Assembly: GCA_902196205.1 (NCBI GenBank)
Contig: CABIKM010000043.1
Coordinates: 1-40,704 of the forward strand
Reading direction: 5' to 3'
DNA length: 40,704 bases
From: Candidatus Methylomirabilis lanthanidiphila
GTDB lineage: Bacteria; Methylomirabilota; Methylomirabilia; Methylomirabilales; Methylomirabilaceae
Positions 31,199 to 39,280 of this stretch are shown piece by piece. Within the stretch, counting starts at the first letter, position 1, and the number at the start of each line of letters is the position of its first letter. A model generated the notes under the pieces. It had not been told where the DNA came from. It did no database searches and saw nothing but the letters and a program-made list of their open reading frames with translations. The position numbers and the translations under genes were made by a program.

Positions 31199-31237
31199 GA
31201 ACGTTGAACCTTGAACGTTGAACTTCAAACATTGAAC
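31199..31237 (+). repeat. Heptamer tandem repeat (GAACGTT type)
   Basis: GAACGTT, GAACCTT, GAACGTT, GAACTTC, AAACATT, GAACCCC run in phase. It is the complementary orientation of the tract at 25412-25502. It ends five bases before the rhomboid start codon, so the ribosome-binding region is made of repeat. Confidence 0.88.
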
Positions 31238-31241
31238 CCCC

Positions 31242-31937
31242 ATGATCCCACTCAGAGATAACATCCCCTCCCGTCGCACCCCCATCCTGACGGTCGGGCT
31301 TATCGCCGTCAATGTCCTGGTCTACTTGAACCAGATGATGTTGCCGCCACAGGACGTGGTGGAGTTCATCCGCGTCTACGGTCTGATCCCATTGGAGATC
31401 AGTAGCGGCGATCTGTTGATTCCGCACACTGTTCCCCTCTATGCTACCCTCTTGACCTCGATGTTCGTACATGGCGGCCTCTTCCATCTCGGCGGCAACA
31501 TGCTCTACCTCTGGATCTTTGGCGACAACGTAGAGGACCGGATGGGACGGTTCAAATTTCTGATCTTTTATCTGCTCTCCGGATTGGGAGCGGCCGCGGC
31601 GCAGATCTGGGCTGATCCCGCGTCAAAGATTCCCATGGTCGGCGCCAGCGGGGCGATCTCTGGCGTATTGGGCGCCTATATGTTCCTCTTTCCGCATGCG
31701 CGCGTCCTGACCCTGATTCCACTCGGCCTGTTCTCTCGGGTTGTGGAGATCCCGGCGTTGGTCGTCCTGGGGTTCTGGATCATCGTCCAGGTCCTGAACG
31801 GCGTCATGACACTGGGTGTGCAGACAGGGGGCGTCGCCTGGCTTGCCCATGTCGGAGGGTTCGTGGCGGGTCTTGTGATGGTGATACCCTTCGCCGGACG
31901 CCGCAGGCAGCTCCACCGGGGGGATCAGCTATCGTGA
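31242..31937 (+). CDS. Rhomboid-family intramembrane serine protease
   Basis: 231 residues with six to seven transmembrane helices. The catalytic Ser is in GASGAISGVLGAY and the His in AHVGGFVAGL. The oxyanion-side motif HGGLFHLGGNMLYLWIFGDNVEDRMG is complete. It should cleave membrane proteins within the bilayer; the substrate is unknown. There is no Shine-Dalgarno sequence because a heptamer repeat directly abuts the ATG. The next gene overlaps by GTGA, and it too encodes a metalloprotease-like protein, so the two may be coupled functionally. Confidence 0.92.
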   Translation: MIPLRDNIPSRRTPILTVGLIAVNVLVYLNQMMLPPQDVVEFIRVYGLIPLEISSGDLLIPHTVPLYATLLTSMFVHGGLFHLGGNMLYLWIFGDNVEDRMGRFKFLIFYLLSGLGAAAAQIWADPASKIPMVGASGAISGVLGAYMFLFPHARVLTLIPLGLFSRVVEIPALVVLGFWIIVQVLNGVMTLGVQTGGVAWLAHVGGFVAGLVMVIPFAGRRRQLHRGDQLS

Positions 31938-32329
31938 ATACGGCGAAGCGGACGGCGGCCCTGAGCCGTGAAGAGTTCCGTGAGTTGGTTGCCCAGGCGA
32001 TTGCGTCGCTCCCGCTGCGAGTAATAGAACATCTCTCGAATGTCGACATTGTGGTCGAGGCTCGCCCGACATCCGAGGAGTTGGCTATGGCCGGGACCGA
32101 TCCTGGGGAGACACTCTTCGGCCTGTACACCGGCATTCCGCTCTCAGCGCGGAGCAGCTCGTACGGGATGGTCCTCCCTGACAAGATCACCCTGTACCAG
32201 CGATCGATCGAGGAGGGCTGCCGGACCAATCAGGAGATCCAGGCGCAGATCCGTATCACTCTGCTGCACGAGATCGGACACCATTTTGGCCTCTCTGAAG
32301 ACGAGCTGCACGAGGCCGGGTACGAGTAA
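31934..32329 (+). CDS. Small metallopeptidase-like protein (zincin_1 / DUF1025 type)
   Basis: 131 residues. The zinc motif HEIGHHFGLSEDEL near the C-terminus, preceded by TLFGLYTGIPL and DKITLYQRSIEE, is diagnostic of the minimal zincin family (PF06262). Proteolytic activity has not, to my knowledge, been proven for the family. It begins at GTG 31934, overlapping the rhomboid stop by four bases. It likely is cytoplasmic because there is no signal peptide. Confidence 0.88.
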   Translation: MNTAKRTAALSREEFRELVAQAIASLPLRVIEHLSNVDIVVEARPTSEELAMAGTDPGETLFGLYTGIPLSARSSSYGMVLPDKITLYQRSIEEGCRTNQEIQAQIRITLLHEIGHHFGLSEDELHEAGYE

Positions 32330-32422
32330 TGCCGCTGTTTTCGTTTCTTGAGAACTGTGGCTATACTGGAGCTCGTATGGGTGAAGCTCATAGGCAAAAA
32401 AGGAGAAAAGACCCTCCACCCC

Positions 32423-32473
32423 CGAAATCCCCCCTCGCCCCCCTTTATTAAAGGGGGGAATGGGGAGATTTGC
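32423..32473. repeat. GC-rich palindromic repeat (intergenic copy)
   Basis: GAAATCCCCCC, a second C-run, TTATTAAA, a G-run, and GGGGAGATTT form the family palindrome between the zincin gene and the threonine synthase gene. Confidence 0.88.
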
Positions 32474-32624
32474 GACGGGGATTTCGGGACGGGAATGGAA
32501 CACTTTCGAATCAATGGCACATCTCAATATCTGGGTTTGGATGAGCCAAAACACTTGACACTACGGGGTAAACCCCGCTAGATTGAGCGGGTTTCGTATC
32601 GAATTCACACATTCAGGAGGATCA

Positions 32625-34484
32625 ATGGCCCCGAGGGGACGACGGCGAGGCGAGGCGAGGTTCTACGAGCTCTACTGCATCGTGTGCGGCACAACCTGCA
32701 CCGAGCAGGAGAGCAGCTCGCGTTGCGTCAGTTGCGGCAAGCCGCTCGGCGTGCGCTATGACTATGCCTATATCCGGGCCCGCCTGAATCGATACTCGCT
32801 GAAGACCTCTCCGATCAAAGCGCTCAAATACCTCGATTTCTATCCCATTCTCAACCTCGACCTGGTGGTCTCGCTTGATGAGGGGGGAACCCCGCTGTAC
32901 CGGTGCCATCGGTTGGCGAAGGATTTAGGGGTCAAACGGCTGTATATCAAGAACGAAGGGATGAATCCGACCGGCGTCTTCAAGGACCGAGGGACGCTGG
33001 TGGAGATCACCAAGGCCAAAGAGCAGGGCGCCAAGGCGATCTGCGTCGCCTCGACCGGCAATATGGCCGGCTCCGTCGCCGCCTACGCCTCGATTGCGAA
33101 TCTGCCGTGCTATGTAGCGGTGCCGGAGGGGACCCCGATCGGCAAGATGGCTCAGTCCCTCTCCTATGGAGCCCGGGTCCTCCAGATTCGCGGGACGTAT
33201 AACGACGCAGCCTCCATCGCCGAGCAGATGAGCCGGCGGTACGGGTATTATCTGGCCGGTGATTACGCGTTCCGCATCGAAGGCCAGAAGTCACAGGCGT
33301 TCGAGATCGTGGAGCAGTTGGACTGGCAGGCACCAGCGGTCGTCATCGTCCCGATGGGGTGCGGGACCAACATCGCCGCCCTGTGGAAGGGGTTCAAAGA
33401 GTTTTACGAGCTGGGGTTGATCTCGTCCCTGCCGCGGATGATCGGCGTCCAGCCGATCGGCTGTTCGCCGATTGTGGCCGCGTTCAATCAGGGAAGCGAT
33501 GACATTATCCCCGTGAACAAACCGGAATCGGTCGCCTCGGCGCTGATGGCAGGCGATCCACTGGACGGGTTAAAAGCACTGGCGGCGCTGCGGGAATCGG
33601 GCGGGTGCGCCCTGTCGCTCAGCGATGACGAGATCCTGCAGGCTCAGCAGCAGCTCGCGCGCCAGGAGTCGATCTTTGTGGAGCCGTCCGGAGCGATCCC
33701 CGTTGGGGCGCTCGCGCTGCTGCTGACCAGCGCGCGTGTGAGGGCGGATGAGACGGTAGTCTGTCTCGCCACAGGGAACGGACTGAAGGATCCCAGGGCG
33801 GCACTGCGAATCCTCCCGTCGCCGGCCACGATCGATCCCTCAATGCAGGAGGTTGAGAAGTTCCTGAAGCTGCGCCTGTATGAGATCCGGGCTGCGGGCG
33901 CCAAGAACGGCGACAAGAACCTGTTTGAGCAAGTCCCGTCGGTGGCCGACATCACCACGCGTGTACGACAGGAGTTCGGGGTCAAGCTGACCGCGGAATA
34001 CGGCGGAAAGGTGCGGTTGTTGATTGAGGAGTTCGTGAAAAAGGGGAAGCCGATCATGAAGGCGGACCTTCAGTATATCGTTGAGAACGTCCTCAAGGGG
34101 CTGTCGGTCCACGAGCCCATCCTGGCAGTCGAGGATTTCAGGGTCTCGACGTCGCTCCATGGCCAGGCTGAAGCGGCTGTCTGGATTGTATTCGACGGGG
34201 AGAAGGTGGAGGCAACGGCAGTTGGTGTCGGACCGGTAGATGCCGTGATCAACGCCCTGAAACAAGCCGCCTTAACCCGCGGGAAGCTCTTCTTTGAGCT
34301 GATCGACTACAATGTGGAGATCAGTTCGCCAGGGACGGATGCCTCGGTCGAGACCACCATGGTCATGAAGGACGCCGAAGGGAACCGGATCGTCGCCATC
34401 GGGACCTCCCCGGACATCATCGTCGCCTCAGTGAACGCCTTCGTGGAAGGCTATAACCTCCTGCGGGCGCGGCAGAAGGGGTGA
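32625..34484 (+). CDS. thrC: Threonine synthase with C-terminal LeuA-type allosteric domain
   Basis: 619 residues. An N-terminal zinc ribbon (CIVCG, CVSCG) precedes a PLP fold II domain: Lys120 in GVFKDRGT should hold PLP, and STGNMAGSVAAYAS and VPMGCGTNIAALW are typical of threonine synthase. The last ~140 residues (AAVWIVFDGEKVEATAVGVG, PVDAVINALKQA, VETTMVMKDAEGNRIVAIGT) match the 2-isopropylmalate synthase regulatory/dimer domain (PF08502). This suggests feedback control by an amino acid. AGGAGG at 32615-32620 supports ATG 32625; the frame from 32583 is an artefact. The gene is monocistronic here, overlapping a minus-strand gene at its 3' end by 57 bases. Confidence 0.92.
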   Translation: MAPRGRRRGEARFYELYCIVCGTTCTEQESSSRCVSCGKPLGVRYDYAYIRARLNRYSLKTSPIKALKYLDFYPILNLDLVVSLDEGGTPLYRCHRLAKDLGVKRLYIKNEGMNPTGVFKDRGTLVEITKAKEQGAKAICVASTGNMAGSVAAYASIANLPCYVAVPEGTPIGKMAQSLSYGARVLQIRGTYNDAASIAEQMSRRYGYYLAGDYAFRIEGQKSQAFEIVEQLDWQAPAVVIVPMGCGTNIAALWKGFKEFYELGLISSLPRMIGVQPIGCSPIVAAFNQGSDDIIPVNKPESVASALMAGDPLDGLKALAALRESGGCALSLSDDEILQAQQQLARQESIFVEPSGAIPVGALALLLTSARVRADETVVCLATGNGLKDPRAALRILPSPATIDPSMQEVEKFLKLRLYEIRAAGAKNGDKNLFEQVPSVADITTRVRQEFGVKLTAEYGGKVRLLIEEFVKKGKPIMKADLQYIVENVLKGLSVHEPILAVEDFRVSTSLHGQAEAAVWIVFDGEKVEATAVGVGPVDAVINALKQAALTRGKLFFELIDYNVEISSPGTDASVETTMVMKDAEGNRIVAIGTSPDIIVASVNAFVEGYNLLRARQKG

Positions 34485-35144
34485 GTCGTTCGGCAGGTCG
34501 CAGCGGAGGGGGCAGCTCTCGCAGTGCGGTGTTCTCCGGCAGTAGATCTTGCCGACGGCCACCAGCAGGGCGTGATATTCATTGAAAAGCGCCGGGTCAG
34601 CCGGCAGATGTGTCATAAAGAGGCGCTGGATCTCACCATAGGAAGTGTTCGCCGCAATCAGCCCATGCCGTTCCAGCACCCGGCGGGTGTAGGCATCCAC
34701 GACAAAGATCGGCCGGTCGCCCGCGTACAGCAGGATGGAGTCGGCCGTCTCCTCGCCAATCCCTGAAATCGTCAGCAGCTCTTCCCGTAGTCCGGGTCGC
34801 TTGCCTCGGAACATCCGCTGTACGCTTCCGCCGTAACGTATCAGCAAGAAATGCGTGAAATGCTTCAGGCGTTCGGCCTTCATGTTATAATAGCCTGCAG
34901 ATCGAATGAGGCTGGCGAGGCGCTCCTGTGGTACGGTATTGATCCCTCGGGGGTTCAGCAGGCGTGCGACCCGCAACGCCGCAATCGCCTTCTCAACATT
35001 GGTCCATGCAGTATTCTGGGTCAGGATGGCGCCGACAATGACCTCGAACCGGGAGCGGGCCGGCCACCAGTGCTGTGGTCCAAATTGTTGGAAGAGATGT
35101 CGGTAGAGGGAGAGGAGCCGGCGTCCGGTTGCTGTCTGTGGCAT
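34428..35144 (-). CDS. Endonuclease III-like / MagIII-type DNA glycosylase
   Basis: 238 residues on the minus strand with the HhH-GPD fold. The hairpin is ISGIGEETAD (127-135) and catalytic Asp150 is in VVDAYTRRVL. The Lys that gives Nth its AP-lyase activity is replaced by Glu132, as I recall for Helicobacter MagIII, so a monofunctional alkylpurine glycosylase is more likely than Nth. Four cysteines near the C-terminus (CRRTPHCESCPLRC) resemble the Nth 4Fe-4S loop but with shorter spacing. It overlaps the 3' end of thrC by 57 bases tail to tail. Confidence 0.85.
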   Translation of the reverse strand: MPQTATGRRLLSLYRHLFQQFGPQHWWPARSRFEVIVGAILTQNTAWTNVEKAIAALRVARLLNPRGINTVPQERLASLIRSAGYYNMKAERLKHFTHFLLIRYGGSVQRMFRGKRPGLREELLTISGIGEETADSILLYAGDRPIFVVDAYTRRVLERHGLIAANTSYGEIQRLFMTHLPADPALFNEYHALLVAVGKIYCRRTPHCESCPLRCDLPNDSPLLPRPQEVIAFHEGVH

Positions 35145-35197
35145 GTCCAGTATTGTGACCGGTTTTTCGCGGAGGTCAAGGGGAGAGTGAGCAAACA

Positions 35198-35632
35198 GTG
35201 ACGCGATACTTGGGGATCGATTTTGGGACGCGGCGGATCGGGGTGGCCCTCAGTGATGAGTTGGGACTGACAGCTCAACCCCTGCCCACGCTCGAGCCGT
35301 CTACAGACGAGGAGGCTCTCGGCGCCATTCGACGGTTGATTGACGAGTATGGAGTGCGCGAGGTGATCGTCGGTCTGCCAAAGAATATGAACGGCTCTCT
35401 CGGTCCGGCGGCGGAGCAGGCCCTGGCATTTGCCAGACGGTTGGAAGAGGGCGTACCCGTGAAGGTGACGATGTGGGACGAACGGCTGACCAGCAGGGCG
35501 GCTGAACGTCTCCTGATTGAAGCCGATCTGTCGCGGACCAAGCGGAAAGGGCGTGTCGACCAGATGGCCGCCGCGCTGATCCTGCAGGGGTTCCTCGATC
35601 GTTGTCATCGTCAACGGGAGCGTTCCTTATGA
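35198..35632 (+). CDS. ruvX: Holliday junction resolvase-like protein RuvX (YqgF)
   Basis: 144 residues, RNase H-like fold. The N-terminal GIDFGTRRIGVALSDELG contains the first catalytic Asp. VIVGLPKNMNGSLGPAAEQA, WDERLTSRAAERLL and GRVDQMAAALILQGFLD are the other family motifs. It is implicated in 16S rRNA maturation and possibly in recombination. GTG 35198 follows AAGGGGAG. It overlaps mltG by ATGA, the common ruvX-mltG pairing. Confidence 0.93.
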   Translation: MTRYLGIDFGTRRIGVALSDELGLTAQPLPTLEPSTDEEALGAIRRLIDEYGVREVIVGLPKNMNGSLGPAAEQALAFARRLEEGVPVKVTMWDERLTSRAAERLLIEADLSRTKRKGRVDQMAAALILQGFLDRCHRQRERSL

Positions 35633-36648
35633 ACGGGACGAACGCCTTGCCCTCGTTGCCGCAGCGGGCGCTTGCTATTGCCTTCTGTCTGCTGATAGGG
35701 GGAGGTCTCGGCTGGTATGTTCTGAACGGGCCTGCGCCGTCCGCGAACGAGGCCGTGAGGGCTGTGGTTATCAGACCACAGACGCGAGCCTTCGATATTG
35801 CAAGGACGCTGAAGGAGGCGCGGGTGATTCGCAGTCGCGCTGCCTTTCTGATCGTCGCTGTCGCCCGCGGTACGCAACGACGCCTGCTTGCCGGAGAGTA
35901 CGAGTTTGCCCCAGGTCTCAGCCTGCTGGAGGTGATCCGCCGGATCGAGCAGGGGAAGGGGCTTGTTAATCCGGTGACGATTCCCGAGGGGTATGCAGCC
36001 AGGCAGATTGCCGAGCTCCTCGAAGAAAAAGAGCTGATCGATCAGAAACGGTTCATGGCGCTCCTGCAAGACCGTCGGCTGCTCCAGCAGTATGGAGTAG
36101 AGGGGCCGTCACTCGAAGGCTACCTGTTTCCCGACACCTATCGGCTCGTCAGGGGACTGAGCGAGGAGGCCATTATTGGGGTGATGGCCCAGCGATTTGC
36201 GGAGGTGTTCGGTCCTGCGGAGCGGGCGCGCGCCATGGAACTGAAGATGTCGGTTGCTGCGATCGTCACTCTGGCCTCTTTGATCGAACGGGAAGCTCAG
36301 GCGGACGAAGAGCGGCCGCTTGTCTCAGCGGTGTTCCATAACAGGCTGCGGCTTGGGATGCCGCTGCAATCCGATCCGACCGTATTGTACGGCCTCTCTC
36401 GGTTCAACGGCAAGCTCACCAAAGCGAACCTGCAGTCGCCCTCGCCGTATAACACCTATCTTCACCGCGGCTTGCCGCCAGGGCCGATTGCAAGCCCTGG
36501 ACGCGCCTCCATGATAGCCGCCCTGTATCCCGCCTCCTCCCGATATCTGTACTTCGTATCAAAAAATGACGGGACGCATGCCTTCTCGAATACGCTGCGG
36601 GAGCATGGTGCGATGGTCAGGCGATATCAGATCAGGAGGGCCGGATGA
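35629..36648 (+). CDS. mltG: Endolytic murein transglycosylase
   Basis: 339 residues: one N-terminal transmembrane helix (ALAIAFCLLIGGGLGWYVL), a LysM-like region, then the YceG/MltG domain with LEGYLFPDTYRLVRG, the catalytic Glu in ASLIEREAQADEERPLVSAV, FHNRLRLGMPLQSDPTVLYG and YNTYLHRGLPPGPIASPG. It cuts nascent glycan strands at the inner membrane and sets glycan length, working with class A penicillin-binding proteins such as the one at 13208. ATG 35629 overlaps the ruvX stop. Its TGA overlaps the next ATG. Confidence 0.94.
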   Translation: MNGTNALPSLPQRALAIAFCLLIGGGLGWYVLNGPAPSANEAVRAVVIRPQTRAFDIARTLKEARVIRSRAAFLIVAVARGTQRRLLAGEYEFAPGLSLLEVIRRIEQGKGLVNPVTIPEGYAARQIAELLEEKELIDQKRFMALLQDRRLLQQYGVEGPSLEGYLFPDTYRLVRGLSEEAIIGVMAQRFAEVFGPAERARAMELKMSVAAIVTLASLIEREAQADEERPLVSAVFHNRLRLGMPLQSDPTVLYGLSRFNGKLTKANLQSPSPYNTYLHRGLPPGPIASPGRASMIAALYPASSRYLYFVSKNDGTHAFSNTLREHGAMVRRYQIRRAG

Positions 36649-37397
36649 TGCGGGGTCTGGTTGTTATTGCGGGACTGGGCTGTCTGATTGCCGCCTGTGC
36701 CACAGAACAGATCGCGGTGAGGGAGGAGAAGGCGGACGCCCATTACAATATCGGCGTGGCACGCCTGGCCAGCGGTGACGCCAAACAGGCCATTGCAGAG
36801 TTGAGTCAGGCAATCGGTGACGCCTCTAATAATCCGGCCTATCACAATGCCTTAGGATTAGCGTATTTGATGGATCGTCGGGCTGATCCGGCCATTGCCT
36901 CTTTTCGACGGGCAGTTGAGCTCGATTCGAATTTTTCCGATGCCTACAATAATCTGGGTTCGGCATATATTCAGCAGGCCAAGTACGACCAGGCGGTGAA
37001 GGCCTTTAAGCGCGCGCTTGCAAACCCCTCCTACCTGTCCCCGGAGCAGGCGCACCTGAACCTGGGGAATGTCTATATGGTCCAGGGACAGACTGCCGAT
37101 GCAGTTGTGGAGTTCAAGCGCGTACTGGACGCCGCCCCCGATTTCGCCGAGGCCCATAATCGATTGGGCTACGCCTACCTGGTGCAGGGACAGTTGGAGC
37201 TGGCGATCGCCGAGCTGACACTGGCCGTGAAACAGGCGCCCGAGCTCGCCACCGCATACCAGAGCCTGGGTTTTGCCTATCTGAGGGCAGATGAGAAAGA
37301 CCGGGCCAGGCAGGCGTTTCAGAAGGTCGTCGACCTGAGTTTCACGAGCGAGATGTCAGCCGAGGCGATGCGCCAACTCAAACAGCTCAACCAGTAA
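36645..37397 (+). CDS. TPR-repeat lipoprotein (PilW/PilF-like)
   Basis: 250 residues. A lipobox (LIAAC) gives lipid-anchored Cys near residue 18. About six tetratricopeptide repeats follow, each of ~34 residues (HYNIGVARLASGDAKQAIAE, YHNALGLAYLMDRRADPAIA, AYNNLGSAYIQQAKYDQAVK, HLNLGNVYMVQGQTADAVVE, AHNRLGYAYLVQGQLELAIA). It is probably an outer-membrane scaffold, similar to PilF/PilW pilotins of type IV pili, but no pilus genes are in the window, so that role is uncertain. ATGA overlap with mltG, then next to rlmN as in the pilF-rlmN arrangement of proteobacteria. Confidence 0.85.
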   Translation: MMRGLVVIAGLGCLIAACATEQIAVREEKADAHYNIGVARLASGDAKQAIAELSQAIGDASNNPAYHNALGLAYLMDRRADPAIASFRRAVELDSNFSDAYNNLGSAYIQQAKYDQAVKAFKRALANPSYLSPEQAHLNLGNVYMVQGQTADAVVEFKRVLDAAPDFAEAHNRLGYAYLVQGQLELAIAELTLAVKQAPELATAYQSLGFAYLRADEKDRARQAFQKVVDLSFTSEMSAEAMRQLKQLNQ

Positions 37398-37463
37398 CCG
37401 CATCGTAAAGTCTTCGTACGTATCAATGATCCAACCAATCTTCCCGTGAGCGTCATTGCCCAG

Positions 37464-37513
37464 CAAATCCCCTCTAACCCCCCTTTATAAAAGGGGGGGA
37501 GCGGGGGGATTTC
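37464..37513. repeat. GC-rich palindromic repeat (intergenic copy)
   Basis: CAAATCCCCTCTAACCCCCC, TTATAA and a G-run ending in GGGGATTTCGG form the family palindrome between the TPR lipoprotein gene and rlmN. Confidence 0.88.
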
Positions 37514-37554
37514 GGAACGGTTGAGCGAACCTTCTAACGAATAGTACTGTCGAG

Positions 37555-38637
37555 ATGGAAGTGCAAGGTATTGATAACAAGATCGACCTCAAAGGGCTGA
37601 GCCTTGAGGAGATGGAGCGGTTGGTTGCCGACCACGGCGAGCCGTCCTACCGTGGCCGCCAGCTCTTCCACTGGGTCTATGGGCGTGGCGCGCGCACATT
37701 CGCTGAGATGACCGATCTGTCGGTGGCGCTACGTGCCGGACTGGCCGAACAAGCGTCCATTAGCGCTCTCGCGTCTCTTGCGAAAGAGGTGTCCCGGGAC
37801 GGTACGCGCAAATACCTGTTCGGCTGCGCGGACGGGCGAGCGATCGAGACGGTGCTGATCCCCGATGAGGGGCGGTTGACTGCGTGTCTCTCCACCCAGG
37901 TGGGATGCGCCCTGGCCTGCGCCTTTTGTCTCACGGGAACGATGGGGTTTGTCAGGCACTTACAGCCGGGTGAGATTGTCGATCAGGTGCTCGCGCTCCA
38001 GCGGGATCTTCAGCCGGGAGAGCGGATCGGCAATCTGGTGTTGATGGGGATGGGGGAGCCGCTCCACAACTACGACGCCACCGTGAAGGCGCTCGCAATC
38101 CTGGTGCACCCCCTGGGTCTTGCGTATCCGCCGCGCCGGATCGCCCTCTCCACCGTCGGCCTGGTCCCGGAGATCGTACAACTCGGCCGGAGTGGACTTG
38201 GGGTGAACCTGGCCGTGTCACTCCATGCGAGCACCGATGAGCTGCGCGACCGTCTGGTTCCGATCAACCGTCGCTATCCCCTCAAAGAGCTGATGGCCGC
38301 GGTCAGGGCCTATCCGCTCCCGCCCAGGCGGCGGATCACGTTCGAGTATGTGATGATCGATGGGGTCAACGACCGACCGGAGGATGCTCGGGAAATGGTG
38401 CGGCTGCTGCACGGCCTTCGGTGTAAGGTGAATCTCCTGTCCTTGAACGAGGCCCCCGCCATCCCGTTTCGGCGACCGTCGATAGAGCGCGTCGAGACAT
38501 TCCAACACATCCTGAAGTCGGGCGGCATCGTGGCCACCATCCGCGAGAGCCGCGGCCTGGACATCTCGGCCGCCTGTGGCCTGCTGGCCACCGAAGTCAA
38601 CCAGAAAAGCCTTGACACTAGCGGGTGTCTTGCCTAA
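37555..38637 (+). CDS. rlmN: Dual-specificity 23S rRNA/tRNA methyltransferase RlmN
   Basis: 360 residues. Radical SAM motif C-x3-C-x2-C lies in GCALACAFCLTGTMGFVR. NLVLMGMGEPLHNYD, RRIALSTVGLVPEI, NLAVSLHAST and LLSLNEAPAIPFRRPS are RlmN motifs. The late Cys of the SAACG motif is the methyl-carrying residue. It methylates A2503 of 23S rRNA and A37 of some tRNAs. The start ATG 37555 has GTCGAG upstream, weak. The initiator tRNA gene follows within ten bases of the stop. Confidence 0.95.
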   Translation: MEVQGIDNKIDLKGLSLEEMERLVADHGEPSYRGRQLFHWVYGRGARTFAEMTDLSVALRAGLAEQASISALASLAKEVSRDGTRKYLFGCADGRAIETVLIPDEGRLTACLSTQVGCALACAFCLTGTMGFVRHLQPGEIVDQVLALQRDLQPGERIGNLVLMGMGEPLHNYDATVKALAILVHPLGLAYPPRRIALSTVGLVPEIVQLGRSGLGVNLAVSLHASTDELRDRLVPINRRYPLKELMAAVRAYPLPPRRRITFEYVMIDGVNDRPEDAREMVRLLHGLRCKVNLLSLNEAPAIPFRRPSIERVETFQHILKSGGIVATIRESRGLDISAACGLLATEVNQKSLDTSGCLA

Positions 38638-38645
38638 GATGTCTT

Positions 38646-38722
<77 letters not shown>

Positions 38723-38732
38723 CGCAATTTAT

Positions 38733-38767
38733 TGGGCTAGGCGATTTCGCCTAGCCCATTTGTTTTT
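38733..38767 (+). terminator. Rho-independent terminator after tRNA-fMet
   Basis: TGGGCTAGGCGA and TCGCCTAGCCCA form a 12-bp stem with a two-base loop, followed by TTTGTTTTT. Confidence 0.93.
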
Positions 38768-39280
38768 GCATACGGCCGGTAAGCCAATGGGCGGGCTGGG
38801 CCTGCGTCATCCACACCGGTCCCAGGTGGTGTCCGAGAGCAGGTTGACCTCCGCATAGACGGTCTCCCGGTCCGGGTACTGGCGCAAGCTCTATGAGGAA
38901 AAGGTGATCGATAAGCGGGAATACGTTGAGCAATGGTTGTCGATCTTCCAATCCACACTATTCCCCCTACTATAAAGGCGATTTTTCTCCCTAGCTGATC
39001 GTGTCAGCCTTACTGTGTCCGGCCGACTTAGATTCTCCTTGCCTCAAATTTGTAGGCTGTGGCATATTCGGGGCAATCTTTACAAATGGAGGCGGGTTCT
39101 GTCAGCGAGACCCTCAGCCTCCACCGTACCAGGCTTCACCGAGACCGAGCCGTCAGAGAGAAAGCCGTGGAAGATGTACAAAGCGAAGGAAGATGAGTTG
39201 ATCCGCGAGTGGCTCGACCGGACGGCATACGGCGAGACCGTGCCGGAGCACGCGTAGTGGGAGTGGAGGAGAGGCGACAC
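38768..39280. other. Decayed or unassigned region
   Basis: One forward frame gives YWRKLYEEKVIDKREYVEQW before TAA at ~38973, broken upstream by a TAG, so it looks like the tail of a lost gene. A short frame at 39174-39257 (MYKAKEDELIREWLDRTAYG) has protein-like composition but no ribosome site I trust. Neither is recognised. The stretch may be a remnant of an insertion that followed the tRNA. Confidence 0.35.

Noticed and set aside
32583-32624. Upstream start of threonine synthase
   Set aside because: The codons cover the AGGAGG ribosome site of ATG 32625, and the extra residues do not resemble the family N-terminus.
38788-38973. Small protein gene after tRNA-fMet
   Set aside because: The frame is broken by an in-frame TAG and lacks a ribosome site. 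Unlike the DsrE case, no family position explains the stop, so I treat it as a remnant.
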